A DNA stretch of 64,000 bases, from contig JACJZD010000001.1 in NCBI GenBank assembly GCA_020635795.1, positions 753,001 to 817,000 of the forward strand, written 5' to 3'. Made by a program: the position numbers and the translations under genes. The notes beneath the pieces were generated by a model. It was not told the DNA's origin. It saw only the letters and a list, made by a program, of their open reading frames with translations, and did not search any database. The DNA is from Flavobacteriales bacterium (GTDB taxonomy: Bacteria; Bacteroidota; Bacteroidia; Flavobacteriales_E; Vicingaceae). Numbering within the stretch: position 1 is the first letter of the stretch; each line of letters begins with the position of its first letter. Positions 42,093 through 50,192 of the stretch are shown here, one piece after another.

Positions 42093-42163
42093 GGTATTTT
42101 GTTTCTGGTGTTTGGTGTATAGATAACCACACCAAAAACAAAATACTATACACTAAAAACTAA
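42093..42163. repeat. two-armed heptamer array between rho and DUF4199
   Basis: Forward arm GGTATTT, TGTTTCT, GGTGTTT, GGTGTAT (42093-42120); reverse arm ACACCAA, AAACAAA, ATACTAT, ACACTAA, AAACTAA (42129-42163) continued by degenerate 8-mers. An 18-bp stem with one mismatch (42094-42111 with 42129-42146) can form. Confidence 0.82.
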
Positions 42164-42198
42164 ACTCTTAAACTTCTAACCTACTAAACTTTATTATT

Positions 42199-42738
42199 TT
42201 GTTAAAAAATCCATTTCAAGTAGCCATAACATTTTCTATTGTTGCCTTAATCATTAAGCTGATTATTTTCTCGTTAAACATGCAGCATGGCGATATGGAA
42301 AACTACATTCGTTACATATACATGTTATTATTGCTGGTTACCATATTTTTTGGAATGAGAAGCAATAAAATTGCAGAAGGCAACCAAACATCGTTTATTC
42401 AAGATTTTAAAGCAGGAGCAAGAACGGCTGCTTTTTTTGCAGTTATTGTTGCAGTAATCACTTATGTGTACTACGCTAAAATAGACGCTAATTTTTTTGT
42501 GTTAATGCAAAACGAAAAAATTGCTGTTTTAAATGAGAAAGTTACTGAAATGATTCAGGCAGGATCATTTAGTAAAGAGGCATTGGTTGAAACTTATTTT
42601 AATCAGTTGTTTGGTATAAAAACCATGTTATCACCTTATTTCCAAGCCATGTGGACCATGTTTGGATTGGTTTTTATGGGATTGTTTAATGCCTTGGTTT
42701 TTGCCTTGCTAATGAAAAAAATGCCTGGATTTAAGTAA
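42199..42738 (+). CDS. DUF4199 membrane protein
   Basis: A 179-residue protein with four hydrophobic helices (AITFSIVALIIKLIIFSL; YIYMLLLLVTIFFGM; AGARTAAFFAVIVAVITYVYY; and a C-terminal pair), matching DUF4199, common in Bacteroidota and of unknown function. No ATG exists upstream of residue 27; TTG at 42199 gives the usual family start (LKNPFQVAI), so an alternative start is likely. Followed by a weak hairpin and element copy D. Confidence 0.8.
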   Translation: MLKNPFQVAITFSIVALIIKLIIFSLNMQHGDMENYIRYIYMLLLLVTIFFGMRSNKIAEGNQTSFIQDFKAGARTAAFFAVIVAVITYVYYAKIDANFFVLMQNEKIAVLNEKVTEMIQAGSFSKEALVETYFNQLFGIKTMLSPYFQAMWTMFGLVFMGLFNALVFALLMKKMPGFK

Positions 42739-42768
42739 TAAAAAAGTGAACTCTCACTTTAATAATAA

Positions 42769-42911
42769 AACCACATAGTTACATAGGTTATAATGCTGTA
42801 AGAAACACTTTAGATTTCATAGCTCTCCCGATTTATCGGGAGCATCTATTGTTCTCCTAAAAGAATCTTTATAATAGTGGTGATTAGATTAAACTATGTA
42901 CCTATGTGGTT
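42769..42911. repeat. ACATAG inverted-repeat element, copy D (143 bp)
   Basis: Ends AACCACATAGTTACATAG and (inverted) AACCACATAGGTACATAG, 16 of 18 identical. Central hairpin CTCCCGAT-TT-ATCGGGAG at 42825-42842. It sits between two convergent genes, 30 bp from the DUF4199 stop and 29 bp from the kinase stop. Confidence 0.88.
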
Positions 42912-42940
42912 ACGTTTTAATTAATTTTTGTTTGCTAAAA

Positions 42941-44002
42941 TTAAAACACTATCTCGTAGCAACAATGCTCTTTATCAGGGTATTTTACCTTAACCGTTAA
43001 ATTTTCAAGCAAATCTTTTATAATTGAAAGACCAAGTGTTTGTTGCTTGAGTTTTTTATCAAAATCAAACGATTTACCATTATTACTAATCGTTAGGGTT
43101 ACTTTTCCATTCAAAGATTTTAATGTGACTAAAATATGATAATTACTATCGCTTTGATTACCATATTTAATGCTGTTTAAGAGGATTTCTGTAACCGCCA
43201 ATCCAATATGTAAAGCATCTTTCGAACTCATTTCAAGGTCAACATTTTTTATTTCGCTAATTATTTTAACTTGATTAAAAGAGTGTTTAAATTCATCGGT
43301 TAATTCTCGAATGTATTCAGCTAATTTTACAGTGGTATAGTTATGTGTATGATGCAGTAAATCATGAATTTTGAGCATAGCCATTACTCTTTGCTCAAAC
43401 TCAGTCAACACTTCGGGTACTTTAGCATTTTTTTGTTGGTTTTTAGCCAAACGAAGTAAACTTATTAATATGGATAAATTATTCTTAACTCGATGGTTAA
43501 TTTCTTTAATCAACAATTCTTTTTCTTTTAATGCCAACTCTAATTGTTGTTGAGCAACTCTGCGGTGTCGGGCTTCTAAATTCGACGCTACAACAATGGC
43601 TAAACTCATGGCAAATGTTTGGTCTTCTTCGGTAAATACACGTTCTATTTTTCCGGTTTTTTCAAAGCAAAAAACACCAATCAATTCTCCCGAAATCCGC
43701 AAAGGAATATCCATTAACGAAATTACTTCGTTTGGAATGGAATAGGTATTGTTGAACTCGTTGGTATAAGGGTGTTCGAGTACATTTTTTATGGTTATTA
43801 TTTTATTTCTATTAATGGCTTTAAAATAATTGGGACAATTTTGTTGATGGATAATGCTGTTTTTAGAAAATTGTTTTGTCCTTGTATCGTATTCTCCAAT
43901 AGAAATAATGGCATCTTTTTGTTCATTAAATAACCAAACGTTGGTACGCTCAATTTTTAAAACGGTAGTTATACGTTTTGCAAACTCAAGCATCAATATC
44001 AT
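42941..44002 (-). CDS. GAF sensor histidine kinase (HisKA_2 type), probably 5'-frameshifted
   Basis: A 353-residue cytosolic kinase. Residues ~5-145 are a GAF domain (ISIGEYDTRTKQF, FEKTGKIERVFTEEDQTFAMSLA), ~155-200 a coiled coil leading to the phosphoacceptor H in KEINHRVKNNLSILISLLRL, and ~250-353 an HATPase with EILLNSIKYG (N box) and TLGLSIIKDLLENL (G box). It belongs to the LytS-like/HWE-related group. It lacks the first GAF helix in this frame; that helix is encoded just upstream in another frame, in line with a promoter 70 nt further. So the natural start was probably 44072. No response regulator next to it. Confidence 0.85.
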   Translation of the reverse strand: MILMLEFAKRITTVLKIERTNVWLFNEQKDAIISIGEYDTRTKQFSKNSIIHQQNCPNYFKAINRNKIITIKNVLEHPYTNEFNNTYSIPNEVISLMDIPLRISGELIGVFCFEKTGKIERVFTEEDQTFAMSLAIVVASNLEARHRRVAQQQLELALKEKELLIKEINHRVKNNLSILISLLRLAKNQQKNAKVPEVLTEFEQRVMAMLKIHDLLHHTHNYTTVKLAEYIRELTDEFKHSFNQVKIISEIKNVDLEMSSKDALHIGLAVTEILLNSIKYGNQSDSNYHILVTLKSLNGKVTLTISNNGKSFDFDKKLKQQTLGLSIIKDLLENLTVKVKYPDKEHCCYEIVF

Positions 44003-44072
44003 CCCTTTTTAAGGTGTGCAGATTTGATGCACTATCTAATTCTTCTAAAAGGTTAATGGGTTCTTGAATCAT
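43986..44072 (-). other. upstream frame completing the histidine-kinase N-terminus
   Basis: An ATG at 44072 opens 28 codons (MIQEPINLLEELDSASNLHT, then LKRDDIDA) that end in TGA inside the kinase gene. The peptide matches the missing first helix of the GAF domain. A one-base deletion in the run AAAAAGGG (44003-44010) would join it to the kinase frame, giving LKGMILMLEFAKR. Either a real mutation, a sequencing error, or translational +1 frameshifting. Confidence 0.6.
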
Positions 44073-44102
44073 ATTTTTAATATAATAAGTCCTAATTTAC
44101 AA

Positions 44103-44110
44103 CAAAGATA
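44103..44110 (-). promoter_or_regulatory. -7 promoter element for the histidine kinase
   Basis: TATCTTTG on the minus strand, with about 25 nt of leader to the upstream ATG at 44072 and almost 100 to the one at 44002. Supports the longer gene. Confidence 0.5.
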
Positions 44111-44254
44111 CTATTGTTTCCAAATTTATTTTTCCCTATACAGCTGTAAAACAGAGAGGTATAAAATTGTTTTTAGTAGTGATTTAGGTAGTAAGCAGAG
44201 AAATAGTTGTCTAAAAAATAGATAAAAAAAAATATATGATTACTTTAGCTAACC

Positions 44255-45676
44255 ATGAACGATGCCATTAAATACAACTTCCTAAAATCAGCGTTAACAA
44301 TTGAAAATTCGTTGATGAGTTTAACCGACTTTTATAGTTGGTTGGAAGAAAAGAAAAAAGAAACCCATCATAAAATTACAGCTATCCCTTTTTCTGAAAT
44401 GGTGAATTGGGATTTCAATGCTGAAACAGGTAATTTAGAACATTCATCGGGTAAGTTTTTTTCTATTGAGGGCATACACATTAAAACCAATTGGGGTAAT
44501 GTAACCGAATGGTCGCAGCCCATTATTAATCAACCTGAAATTGGATTTTTAGGCATTATCACTAAAAAGATAAACGGAGTATTGTGTTTTTTAATGCAAG
44601 CCAAAATTGAGCCAGGGAACATTAATGCCGTTCAAATTTCACCAACATTACAAGCAACCAAAAGTAATTACACACAAGTACACAAAGGTAATCCGCCAGC
44701 ATATTTGGAGTATTTTTTAGATAAACGTAACGATGTAAAAGTGCTGTTAGACCAACTACAATCGGAACAAGGAGCTCGATTTTTAAAGAAAAGAAATCGT
44801 AATATTATTGTTGAGGTAACCTCTGAAGTGGAGTTAAAAGAAAATTTTTGTTGGTTAACCTTGGGTCAGATTAAAGAATTACTTACACACGACAACATCA
44901 TTAACATGGATACTAGAACTGTTATTTCTGGTATCCCGTTTGGTGATATTACTACTTTGGCAAGTGTGGAAAATTACCACAAAGCCGATACGTATGAGAA
45001 TGCCTTGCTGTTGTCGGAGTTGGATACCAAAAATGCTTTACACTCCATCGAAGATATTATATCGTGGATAACCAAATTAAAATCGTTCGCCGAATTAGAA
45101 GTAGAAAGAATCCCGTTAAATTCGATTAAAGATTGGCAAAAAGATGATTATTCGATTTACCACAAAGACAAAAAATATTTTTCGGTCATTGCTGTTCGAG
45201 CAGAAATAGGAAATAGAGAAGTAAGTAGTTGGACTCAACCTTTGGTTAAATCTGCTCAAGAGGGTATGATTGCTTTTATCATTAAAAAAATAAACGGCGT
45301 TTATCATTTTCTGGTGCAAGCCAAATTAGAGTCGGGCAATTTTGATATTATCGAGTTGGCACCAACTGTTCAGTGCTTAACAGGTAATTACCGTAAGGGC
45401 TTAAACGAATACGAAGTAGCGTTTTTAGAATACGTGTTGGAATCAGAAAAGTACAATGCTAAAGTTCGGTACAACACACACCAATCGGAAGAAGGTGGAA
45501 GATTTTTTGAAGAACAAAACCAAAACATGATTGTTGAAGTGGGAGAGGAGTTTAACAACCATTTGCCCGACAAATACATTTGGATGACCTTAAACCAGTT
45601 GAAGTCGTTTATCAAGTATAACAATTACCTTAATATTCAATCGAGGAGTATACTCTCGGCAGTGAAGTTTATTTAG
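44255..45676 (+). CDS. NDP-hexose 2,3-dehydratase
   Basis: A 473-residue enzyme of the EvaA/TylX3/SpnO-type family, built of two homologous halves: each has WLEEKKK- or WITKLKS-type start, the pattern IPFSEMVNWDF / IPLNSIKDWQKDD, a GKFFSIEGIHI / KKYFSVIAVRAE strand and GFLGIITKKINGVLCFLMQAK / GMIAFIIKKINGVYHFLVQAK (long runs split here). It removes C2-OH from TDP-4-keto-6-deoxyglucose to start 2-deoxy- or 2,6-dideoxysugar synthesis. No other deoxysugar gene is adjacent except a Gfo/Idh/MocA reductase 2 kb on, the usual partner. A -7-like TACTTTAG lies nearby. Confidence 0.9.
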   Translation: MNDAIKYNFLKSALTIENSLMSLTDFYSWLEEKKKETHHKITAIPFSEMVNWDFNAETGNLEHSSGKFFSIEGIHIKTNWGNVTEWSQPIINQPEIGFLGIITKKINGVLCFLMQAKIEPGNINAVQISPTLQATKSNYTQVHKGNPPAYLEYFLDKRNDVKVLLDQLQSEQGARFLKKRNRNIIVEVTSEVELKENFCWLTLGQIKELLTHDNIINMDTRTVISGIPFGDITTLASVENYHKADTYENALLLSELDTKNALHSIEDIISWITKLKSFAELEVERIPLNSIKDWQKDDYSIYHKDKKYFSVIAVRAEIGNREVSSWTQPLVKSAQEGMIAFIIKKINGVYHFLVQAKLESGNFDIIELAPTVQCLTGNYRKGLNEYEVAFLEYVLESEKYNAKVRYNTHQSEEGGRFFEEQNQNMIVEVGEEFNNHLPDKYIWMTLNQLKSFIKYNNYLNIQSRSILSAVKFI

Positions 45677-45695
45677 ATAGAAATATCTCCATTAC

Positions 45696-45760
45696 CATTC
45701 CTGTGCATGCAGGAATCCAGTTTTAATGATCTTTTTGGTTTCCTTGTCAAGCAAGGAATG
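45696..45760. repeat. two-hairpin TCAAG-loop element, intergenic copy
   Basis: Termini CATTCC and GGAATG. Hairpin 1 TTCCTG-TGCATG-CAGGAA; hairpin 2 TTCCTTG-TCAAG-CAAGGAA with the same constant loop as the copies in genes. Between convergent genes. Confidence 0.8.
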
Positions 45761-45789
45761 AAATTAATTTAAAAATGGATTTTTGTGAT

Positions 45790-46815
45790 TTAAAATAATG
45801 TTCTGTTTTTTATGGAAACATTATCTAAAACAATCTCCCCCTGCTTAATTTCAAAACATTCAAATGGGTCGTTGGTATTGAGATAAGGCGAATCTAAATC
45901 AGCCATGTGACACTGGGAGGCAAGTACCGCAGCAGTATATACGCCCAACGACGATTCCGACATACAACCCATCAACTTCATAAACTTTGTTTCTTTATTG
46001 ATTTGTTCAGCAAAATGAAGCATTTGTTGTGCCTGAAACAGCCCTCCACATTTCATTAATTTGATGTTTACTCCCGAATACGCTTCGTGGTATTGTACCA
46101 AATCATTGTATTGTTGAATGGATTCGTCGGCGATAATGGGCAAGGAGGTTCGTTGTTTTAGCCAATAATGTCCGTCGTGGTTGGTATCTTTTAACGGTTG
46201 TTCAATTAATATGCAATTTAGTTGCTCCAATTTTTCGATGATTTTGATAGCTTCTTCTTTGTTTTCATAACCTTGGTTGATGTCAATACAAAAAGGCAAG
46301 TCCGTTTGGTTTCGTATGGCTTTTACAAAATCCAAATCGTCACTTTTTCCCGTTAGCTTTAGTTTGAAATGGGTAAAATGTTGCGATAAATCCAGTTTTT
46401 CATCTAAAAACGGTAAATCGTTTTTGGTAATGGTTAAAGTGAGTTCGGGTGTTGAGGTGGGTTGCTCAAAAAAATCAATAAGTCGTTTTCCTTTTGCTTG
46501 AGCATACCAATTTAATACAGCCGATTGTAAAGCTGCCGAAGCTGATGGATTTTCTTTACAAAAAGGAATGTTTGTTGGATTTTCAAAAGGGTTCGTTGCA
46601 AGCAATTTAACCACTTTTTCGTGTTGCTGTTCAACCCATTTTTTAACCGATTCAAAGGTTTCTTTTCGGTAGGGCGGTAACGATGCTTCGCCATAAGCTA
46701 CCATACCCTCCAACTCCAATTTTATAAAAGCCAACTGCGTACCTGTTCGTGTACCATGTGCTAAAGCAAAAGGATGAATAAATTCTAGGAAATAGGGGTG
46801 GATGCTTAGTTTCAC
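45790..46815 (-). CDS. L-Ala-D/L-Glu-type dipeptide epimerase (enolase superfamily)
   Basis: A 341-residue enolase-superfamily enzyme. The first catalytic Lys is in FKLKL (KxK), metal ligands are Asp (FCIDINQG), Glu (LIEQPL) and Asp (IIADES), and the second Lys is in VNIKLMKCGG. GCMSESSLG and DLDSPYLN are the dipeptide-epimerase signature. It epimerises the L-Ala-L/D-Glu of murein peptides. MenC of the classical menaquinone pathway looks similar, but mqnD at 6.5 kb argues for the futalosine route, and the SESS motif favours an epimerase. Confidence 0.85.
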   Translation of the reverse strand: MKLSIHPYFLEFIHPFALAHGTRTGTQLAFIKLELEGMVAYGEASLPPYRKETFESVKKWVEQQHEKVVKLLATNPFENPTNIPFCKENPSASAALQSAVLNWYAQAKGKRLIDFFEQPTSTPELTLTITKNDLPFLDEKLDLSQHFTHFKLKLTGKSDDLDFVKAIRNQTDLPFCIDINQGYENKEEAIKIIEKLEQLNCILIEQPLKDTNHDGHYWLKQRTSLPIIADESIQQYNDLVQYHEAYSGVNIKLMKCGGLFQAQQMLHFAEQINKETKFMKLMGCMSESSLGVYTAAVLASQCHMADLDSPYLNTNDPFECFEIKQGEIVLDNVSIKNRTLF

Positions 46816-46842
46816 AAGGTAAAATTACAATAAAAGGATATT

Positions 46843-47316
46843 TCAACACACATTAATAATGAGTCCGTTATTTTCATCTATTTCATCAAATATTGATTTC
46901 AATTTTCTAATGGTTTCATTCAAAAGGTCAGTATTGTAATTGTAATATTCTCCATTTAGCTCTTTGCAGAAATTCTCAAAATCAGAAATAAAGTCTGACT
47001 TGTTAATTTTGTTTAAAATGGATTCAATATCATCCTCAAGGAGAATAATAACAAAGGAGTTTCTGTTAATTGAAAGAGTTTTTGAGTAGTTATTCAACCC
47101 TTCTTTGAATTTCAAATTATCAACTAAATAAACAAAGAAGTCGGCAATTATATGTGCATTCAAGTCAGTCTTTAAATACTTGGTTGTTTCTTCTAAATAG
47201 TCCATATATTTATCAGTCACTTTTCCCAACCAATTAACTTTAGTTTTTGAAGCTTCGACTAACTCATTGATTATGTTGTCAATGTTATATTTACGTATAT
47301 CAACTATTAATCCCAT
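46843..47316 (-). CDS. hypothetical protein, 157 aa
   Basis: I do not recognise this soluble, helical, acidic protein. No signal peptide, no Cys motif, ends in NNGLIINVC. It shows a run of hydrophobic-polar helices (IDNIINELVEAS, ILNKINKSDFISDFENFC) such as seen in immunity or toxin-neutralising proteins, but no family could be assigned. Its start codon is 131 bp from the divergent reductase gene, and its stop is 27 bp from the epimerase start. Very low GC. Confidence 0.6.
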   Translation of the reverse strand: MGLIVDIRKYNIDNIINELVEASKTKVNWLGKVTDKYMDYLEETTKYLKTDLNAHIIADFFVYLVDNLKFKEGLNNYSKTLSINRNSFVIILLEDDIESILNKINKSDFISDFENFCKELNGEYYNYNTDLLNETIRKLKSIFDEIDENNGLIINVC

Positions 47317-47447
47317 TTTTAAATTAACTTATTTATATATGGTTTCTCTATTTTCAAATGTATTGAAAATTAACCAAAAGCTAATCATTAGCCTCATAGA
47401 TTATTATCAACTCTTTTTTACTATTTTTATGCTTTCGAACAAAAACG

Positions 47448-48410
47448 ATGAATAAACTAAAAATAGGCGTTTTAAGTTGTGCCAACATTGCTAAAAGGAG
47501 TGTTGTACCTGCAATTTTAGCTATACCAGAATTGGAGTTGGTGGCTATTGCCAGTAGAACGGAACAAAAAGCCAACGAATTTGCTAGTGCGTTTAATTGC
47601 GAGGCTGTGGTGGGTTATCAGCAATTGTTAGACAGGAAAGACATCGATGCCATTTACATGCCTTTGCCAACGGGTTTGCATGAAGAATGGGTGTTAAAAG
47701 CATTGGAAGCAGGTAAACACATTTTAATAGAGAAATCGTTAGCCATGAGTTATGCTTCGGCTCAGGTGATGGTGCAAAAAGCCAAAGAAAAAGGTTTGCT
47801 CATCATGGAAAACTTTATGTTTTTGTATCATGGTCAGCATACATTTGTTAAATATTTAATAGCTCAAAATAAAATTGGCGAATTGCGTTGTTTCCGTAGT
47901 TCTTTTGGTTTTCCGCCATTGGCAAACGATAATTTTAGGTACAACAAGGTTTTAGGTGGTGGTGCTTTGCTCGATGCTGCAGCCTATACGGTAAGAGCCA
48001 GTCAGTTGTTTTTAGGCAACGATTTAACGGTGGCTGCATCAAACTTAAACTACGAAAATACCGTAGTAGATATTTATGGCGGAGCGTATTTAAAATCTAA
48101 AACCGGAGCATTTAGCGAAGTGGCTTTTGGCTTCGATAATTTTTATCAATGCAATTACGAATTGTGGGGCAGTAAAGGTAAAATTACAGCACAACGAGCA
48201 TTTACTCCTGGTGCAGATTTTAAACCAAACATCACTTTAGAGGTTCAAGGAGAAGTGTTTAATTACGAGGTGGATGCAGAAAATCATTTTGTGAACATCT
48301 TAAATGAATTTAAACGTTGTATCTTTGAGCGCGATATGGAAAGCAAATACGTGGAGATTTTAAATCAAAGCCGATTGTTGCAAGAATTAAAAGATAAAAG
48401 TAAATTATAA
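47448..48410 (+). CDS. Gfo/Idh/MocA oxidoreductase, probable NDP-hexose 3-ketoreductase
   Basis: A 320-residue NAD(P)-dependent dehydrogenase. Rossmann start GVLSCANIAKRSVVPAI (residues 7-23), the family EKS-type motif LIEKSLAMSY (~94) in place of EKP, and the C-terminal segment VLGGGALLDAAAYTVRA with the catalytic Asp and Tyr. In deoxysugar pathways the 2,3-dehydratase product is reduced at C3 by just such an enzyme (SpnN, TylC1), so the dehydratase at 44 kb is a natural partner. First gene of an operon: the methyltransferase follows after 8 bp. Confidence 0.88.
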   Translation: MNKLKIGVLSCANIAKRSVVPAILAIPELELVAIASRTEQKANEFASAFNCEAVVGYQQLLDRKDIDAIYMPLPTGLHEEWVLKALEAGKHILIEKSLAMSYASAQVMVQKAKEKGLLIMENFMFLYHGQHTFVKYLIAQNKIGELRCFRSSFGFPPLANDNFRYNKVLGGGALLDAAAYTVRASQLFLGNDLTVAASNLNYENTVVDIYGGAYLKSKTGAFSEVAFGFDNFYQCNYELWGSKGKITAQRAFTPGADFKPNITLEVQGEVFNYEVDAENHFVNILNEFKRCIFERDMESKYVEILNQSRLLQELKDKSKL

Positions 48411-48418
48411 AAGATTAC

Positions 48419-49261
48419 ATGCAAGAAACCTTAAATACAAGTTGTAGAATCTGTTATGGAACAGATACTTTTTTAAAAAATCAACGCATGTCGTTGTACA
48501 AGTGCAACACTTGCGACCATACCTATACGGTTATTCCAAGAGCTGAAGAAGAATCGTACAGCGACGATTATTATTTAACGGTACACAAAAATTGGTTTGC
48601 CAACCCTGATTTTGCTTTGTTTGAAAACGTTTACGAAACCGCAAAAGGGTTTTTAGGTAACGACAAAATTAAATTGGCTGATGTAGGTTGTGGACAAGGT
48701 GCTTTTTTAAAACACCTTCAGTCAAAATACAAAAACGATGCACCAGAATTGAATGGTATCGATATTATAAAAAATGAGCATCCAGGCATCAAATTTGAAT
48801 CGGGCGATTTTTTAGAAATGGAATTTAAAGAAGGGTATAACATCATTACCAGTTTTATGGTTATTGAGCATGTTATCGACCCACATTTGTTCATTAAAAA
48901 AATGGCTGAATCCATTACGCCAAATGGTGTAATTGTGGTAAACACAATTAACAATGGTAGCTTAATTTATCGTGTGGCTAGGTTTTTAAATAATTTAGGA
49001 TTTCCCACTGCTCACGATAGGTTGTACAATCACCACCATTTACAGCATTATACCAATAAATCGTTAATTAAATTGTTGGAAATGCAAGGTTTAAATGTGG
49101 TTAAGGTAAAAAACCATAACTATCAGTTAAAAGCGGTAGATACTCCAGAAAGTAATGCCTTGGTAACAGGAATTTATAAATTGATGGTTGCAACAATGTT
49201 TGCCATTTCAAAACCATTGAATTTAGGTCACCACCAAACCTTATATTGCACAAAAAAATAA
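48419..49261 (+). CDS. class I methyltransferase with N-terminal zinc-type Cys pairs
   Basis: A 280-residue methyltransferase. Residues 9-33 have CRICYG and CNTCDH, a CxxC...CxxC zinc ribbon of the type found in C-methyltransferases of deoxysugar pathways. The SAM motif is LADVGCGQGAFLKHL (~83-97), the acidic motif II after it, and MVIEHVIDPHLFIKKM. It follows the reductase by 8 bp and precedes GT2 by one base, so the sugar it methylates is likely the one transferred by the GT2. Confidence 0.88.
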   Translation: MQETLNTSCRICYGTDTFLKNQRMSLYKCNTCDHTYTVIPRAEEESYSDDYYLTVHKNWFANPDFALFENVYETAKGFLGNDKIKLADVGCGQGAFLKHLQSKYKNDAPELNGIDIIKNEHPGIKFESGDFLEMEFKEGYNIITSFMVIEHVIDPHLFIKKMAESITPNGVIVVNTINNGSLIYRVARFLNNLGFPTAHDRLYNHHHLQHYTNKSLIKLLEMQGLNVVKVKNHNYQLKAVDTPESNALVTGIYKLMVATMFAISKPLNLGHHQTLYCTKK

Positions 49262-49262
49262 G

Positions 49263-50192
49263 ATGGAAACAAACGTCCACATATCTATAGTTAGCCCTGT
49301 TTACAGAGCGGAAAATATAGTAGATAAATTGGTGGAGCGTATTGTAGCTTCGGTTTCTCAACTTACTGATAGTTTTGAAATTATTTTGGTGGAAGATTGT
49401 GGTCCTGATAATTCTTGGCAAAAAATTGTAGAAAATTGCAACAAAAATCCAAAAGTAAAAGGCATAAAATTGAGCCGAAATTATGGACAACAACATGCTA
49501 TACAAGCGGGTTTAGATGCGAGTAAAGGCGAGTATGTAATTACCATGGATTGCGATTTACAAGATAAACCTGAAGAGATTTACAAACTGTATAACAAGGC
49601 AAAAGAAGGGTATGAAATTGTTTGTGCTAGCAGACAAAACCGTCAAGACGATTTCTTTAAAAAAATATTATCCAGAATTTTTTATAGCACCTTAGGTTAC
49701 TTAACCGAAACCAAGCAAGATAGAACAGTAGCCAACTTTGTGTGTTATCACCGTAAGGCAGTAAATGCTTTAGCGTTGGTAAAAGACCATAACCGATATT
49801 ACCCCATGTTGCAGCAATTGATTGGATTTAATTACACGAAAGTAGAAATTGAACATGCCGAACGCGAAGATGGTAAGTCGTCCTACTCTTTCAAAAAAAG
49901 ATTGCGTTTGGCTATGGATACCATTTTAACTTTTTCGGACAAACCTTTGCGTTTAGCGGTAAAATTTGGAGTGTTATTATCAATTATTTCTATAATAGCC
50001 GCAATTGGTATGGTTATTTTGTATATATTTAGCAATGTAATTGTTCCTGGTTGGTCAAGTATTTTGCTTTTACTTTCATTTTTATCAGGAACCATTATTT
50101 CAGTTTTAGGTATGGTGGGTTTATATGTTGGGCGAACTTTCGAGAGCGTTAAACAACGACCAACGTACATTATTAATGAAAAGATTAACTAA
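49263..50192 (+). CDS. GT2 polyprenyl-phosphate glycosyltransferase, DPM1/GtrB type
   Basis: A 309-residue membrane-associated glycosyltransferase. The GT-A domain has VSPVYRAENIVDKLV, the DxD motif as TMDCDLQDKPEE (~95-106) and KLSRNYGQQHAIQAG. Two C-terminal helices (AVKFGVLLSIISIIAAIGMV and LLLSFLSGTIISVLGMVGLY, split into two) anchor it to the inner membrane. Its likely product is undecaprenyl-phosphate-sugar. The start is one base after the methyltransferase stop, and the stop touches the next start. Confidence 0.93.
   Translation: METNVHISIVSPVYRAENIVDKLVERIVASVSQLTDSFEIILVEDCGPDNSWQKIVENCNKNPKVKGIKLSRNYGQQHAIQAGLDASKGEYVITMDCDLQDKPEEIYKLYNKAKEGYEIVCASRQNRQDDFFKKILSRIFYSTLGYLTETKQDRTVANFVCYHRKAVNALALVKDHNRYYPMLQQLIGFNYTKVEIEHAEREDGKSSYSFKKRLRLAMDTILTFSDKPLRLAVKFGVLLSIISIIAAIGMVILYIFSNVIVPGWSSILLLLSFLSGTIISVLGMVGLYVGRTFESVKQRPTYIINEKIN

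Noticed and set aside
42739..42762. Terminator AAAGTGA-ACTC-TCACTTT after DUF4199
   Set aside because: The stem is weak and its T-tract is broken by A residues; element D right behind it may do the job. Left out as a feature.
45790..46815. o-Succinylbenzoate synthase (MenC)
   Set aside because: The SESS and DSPYLN motifs fit dipeptide epimerases, and the window carries mqnD of the futalosine route instead of other men genes.
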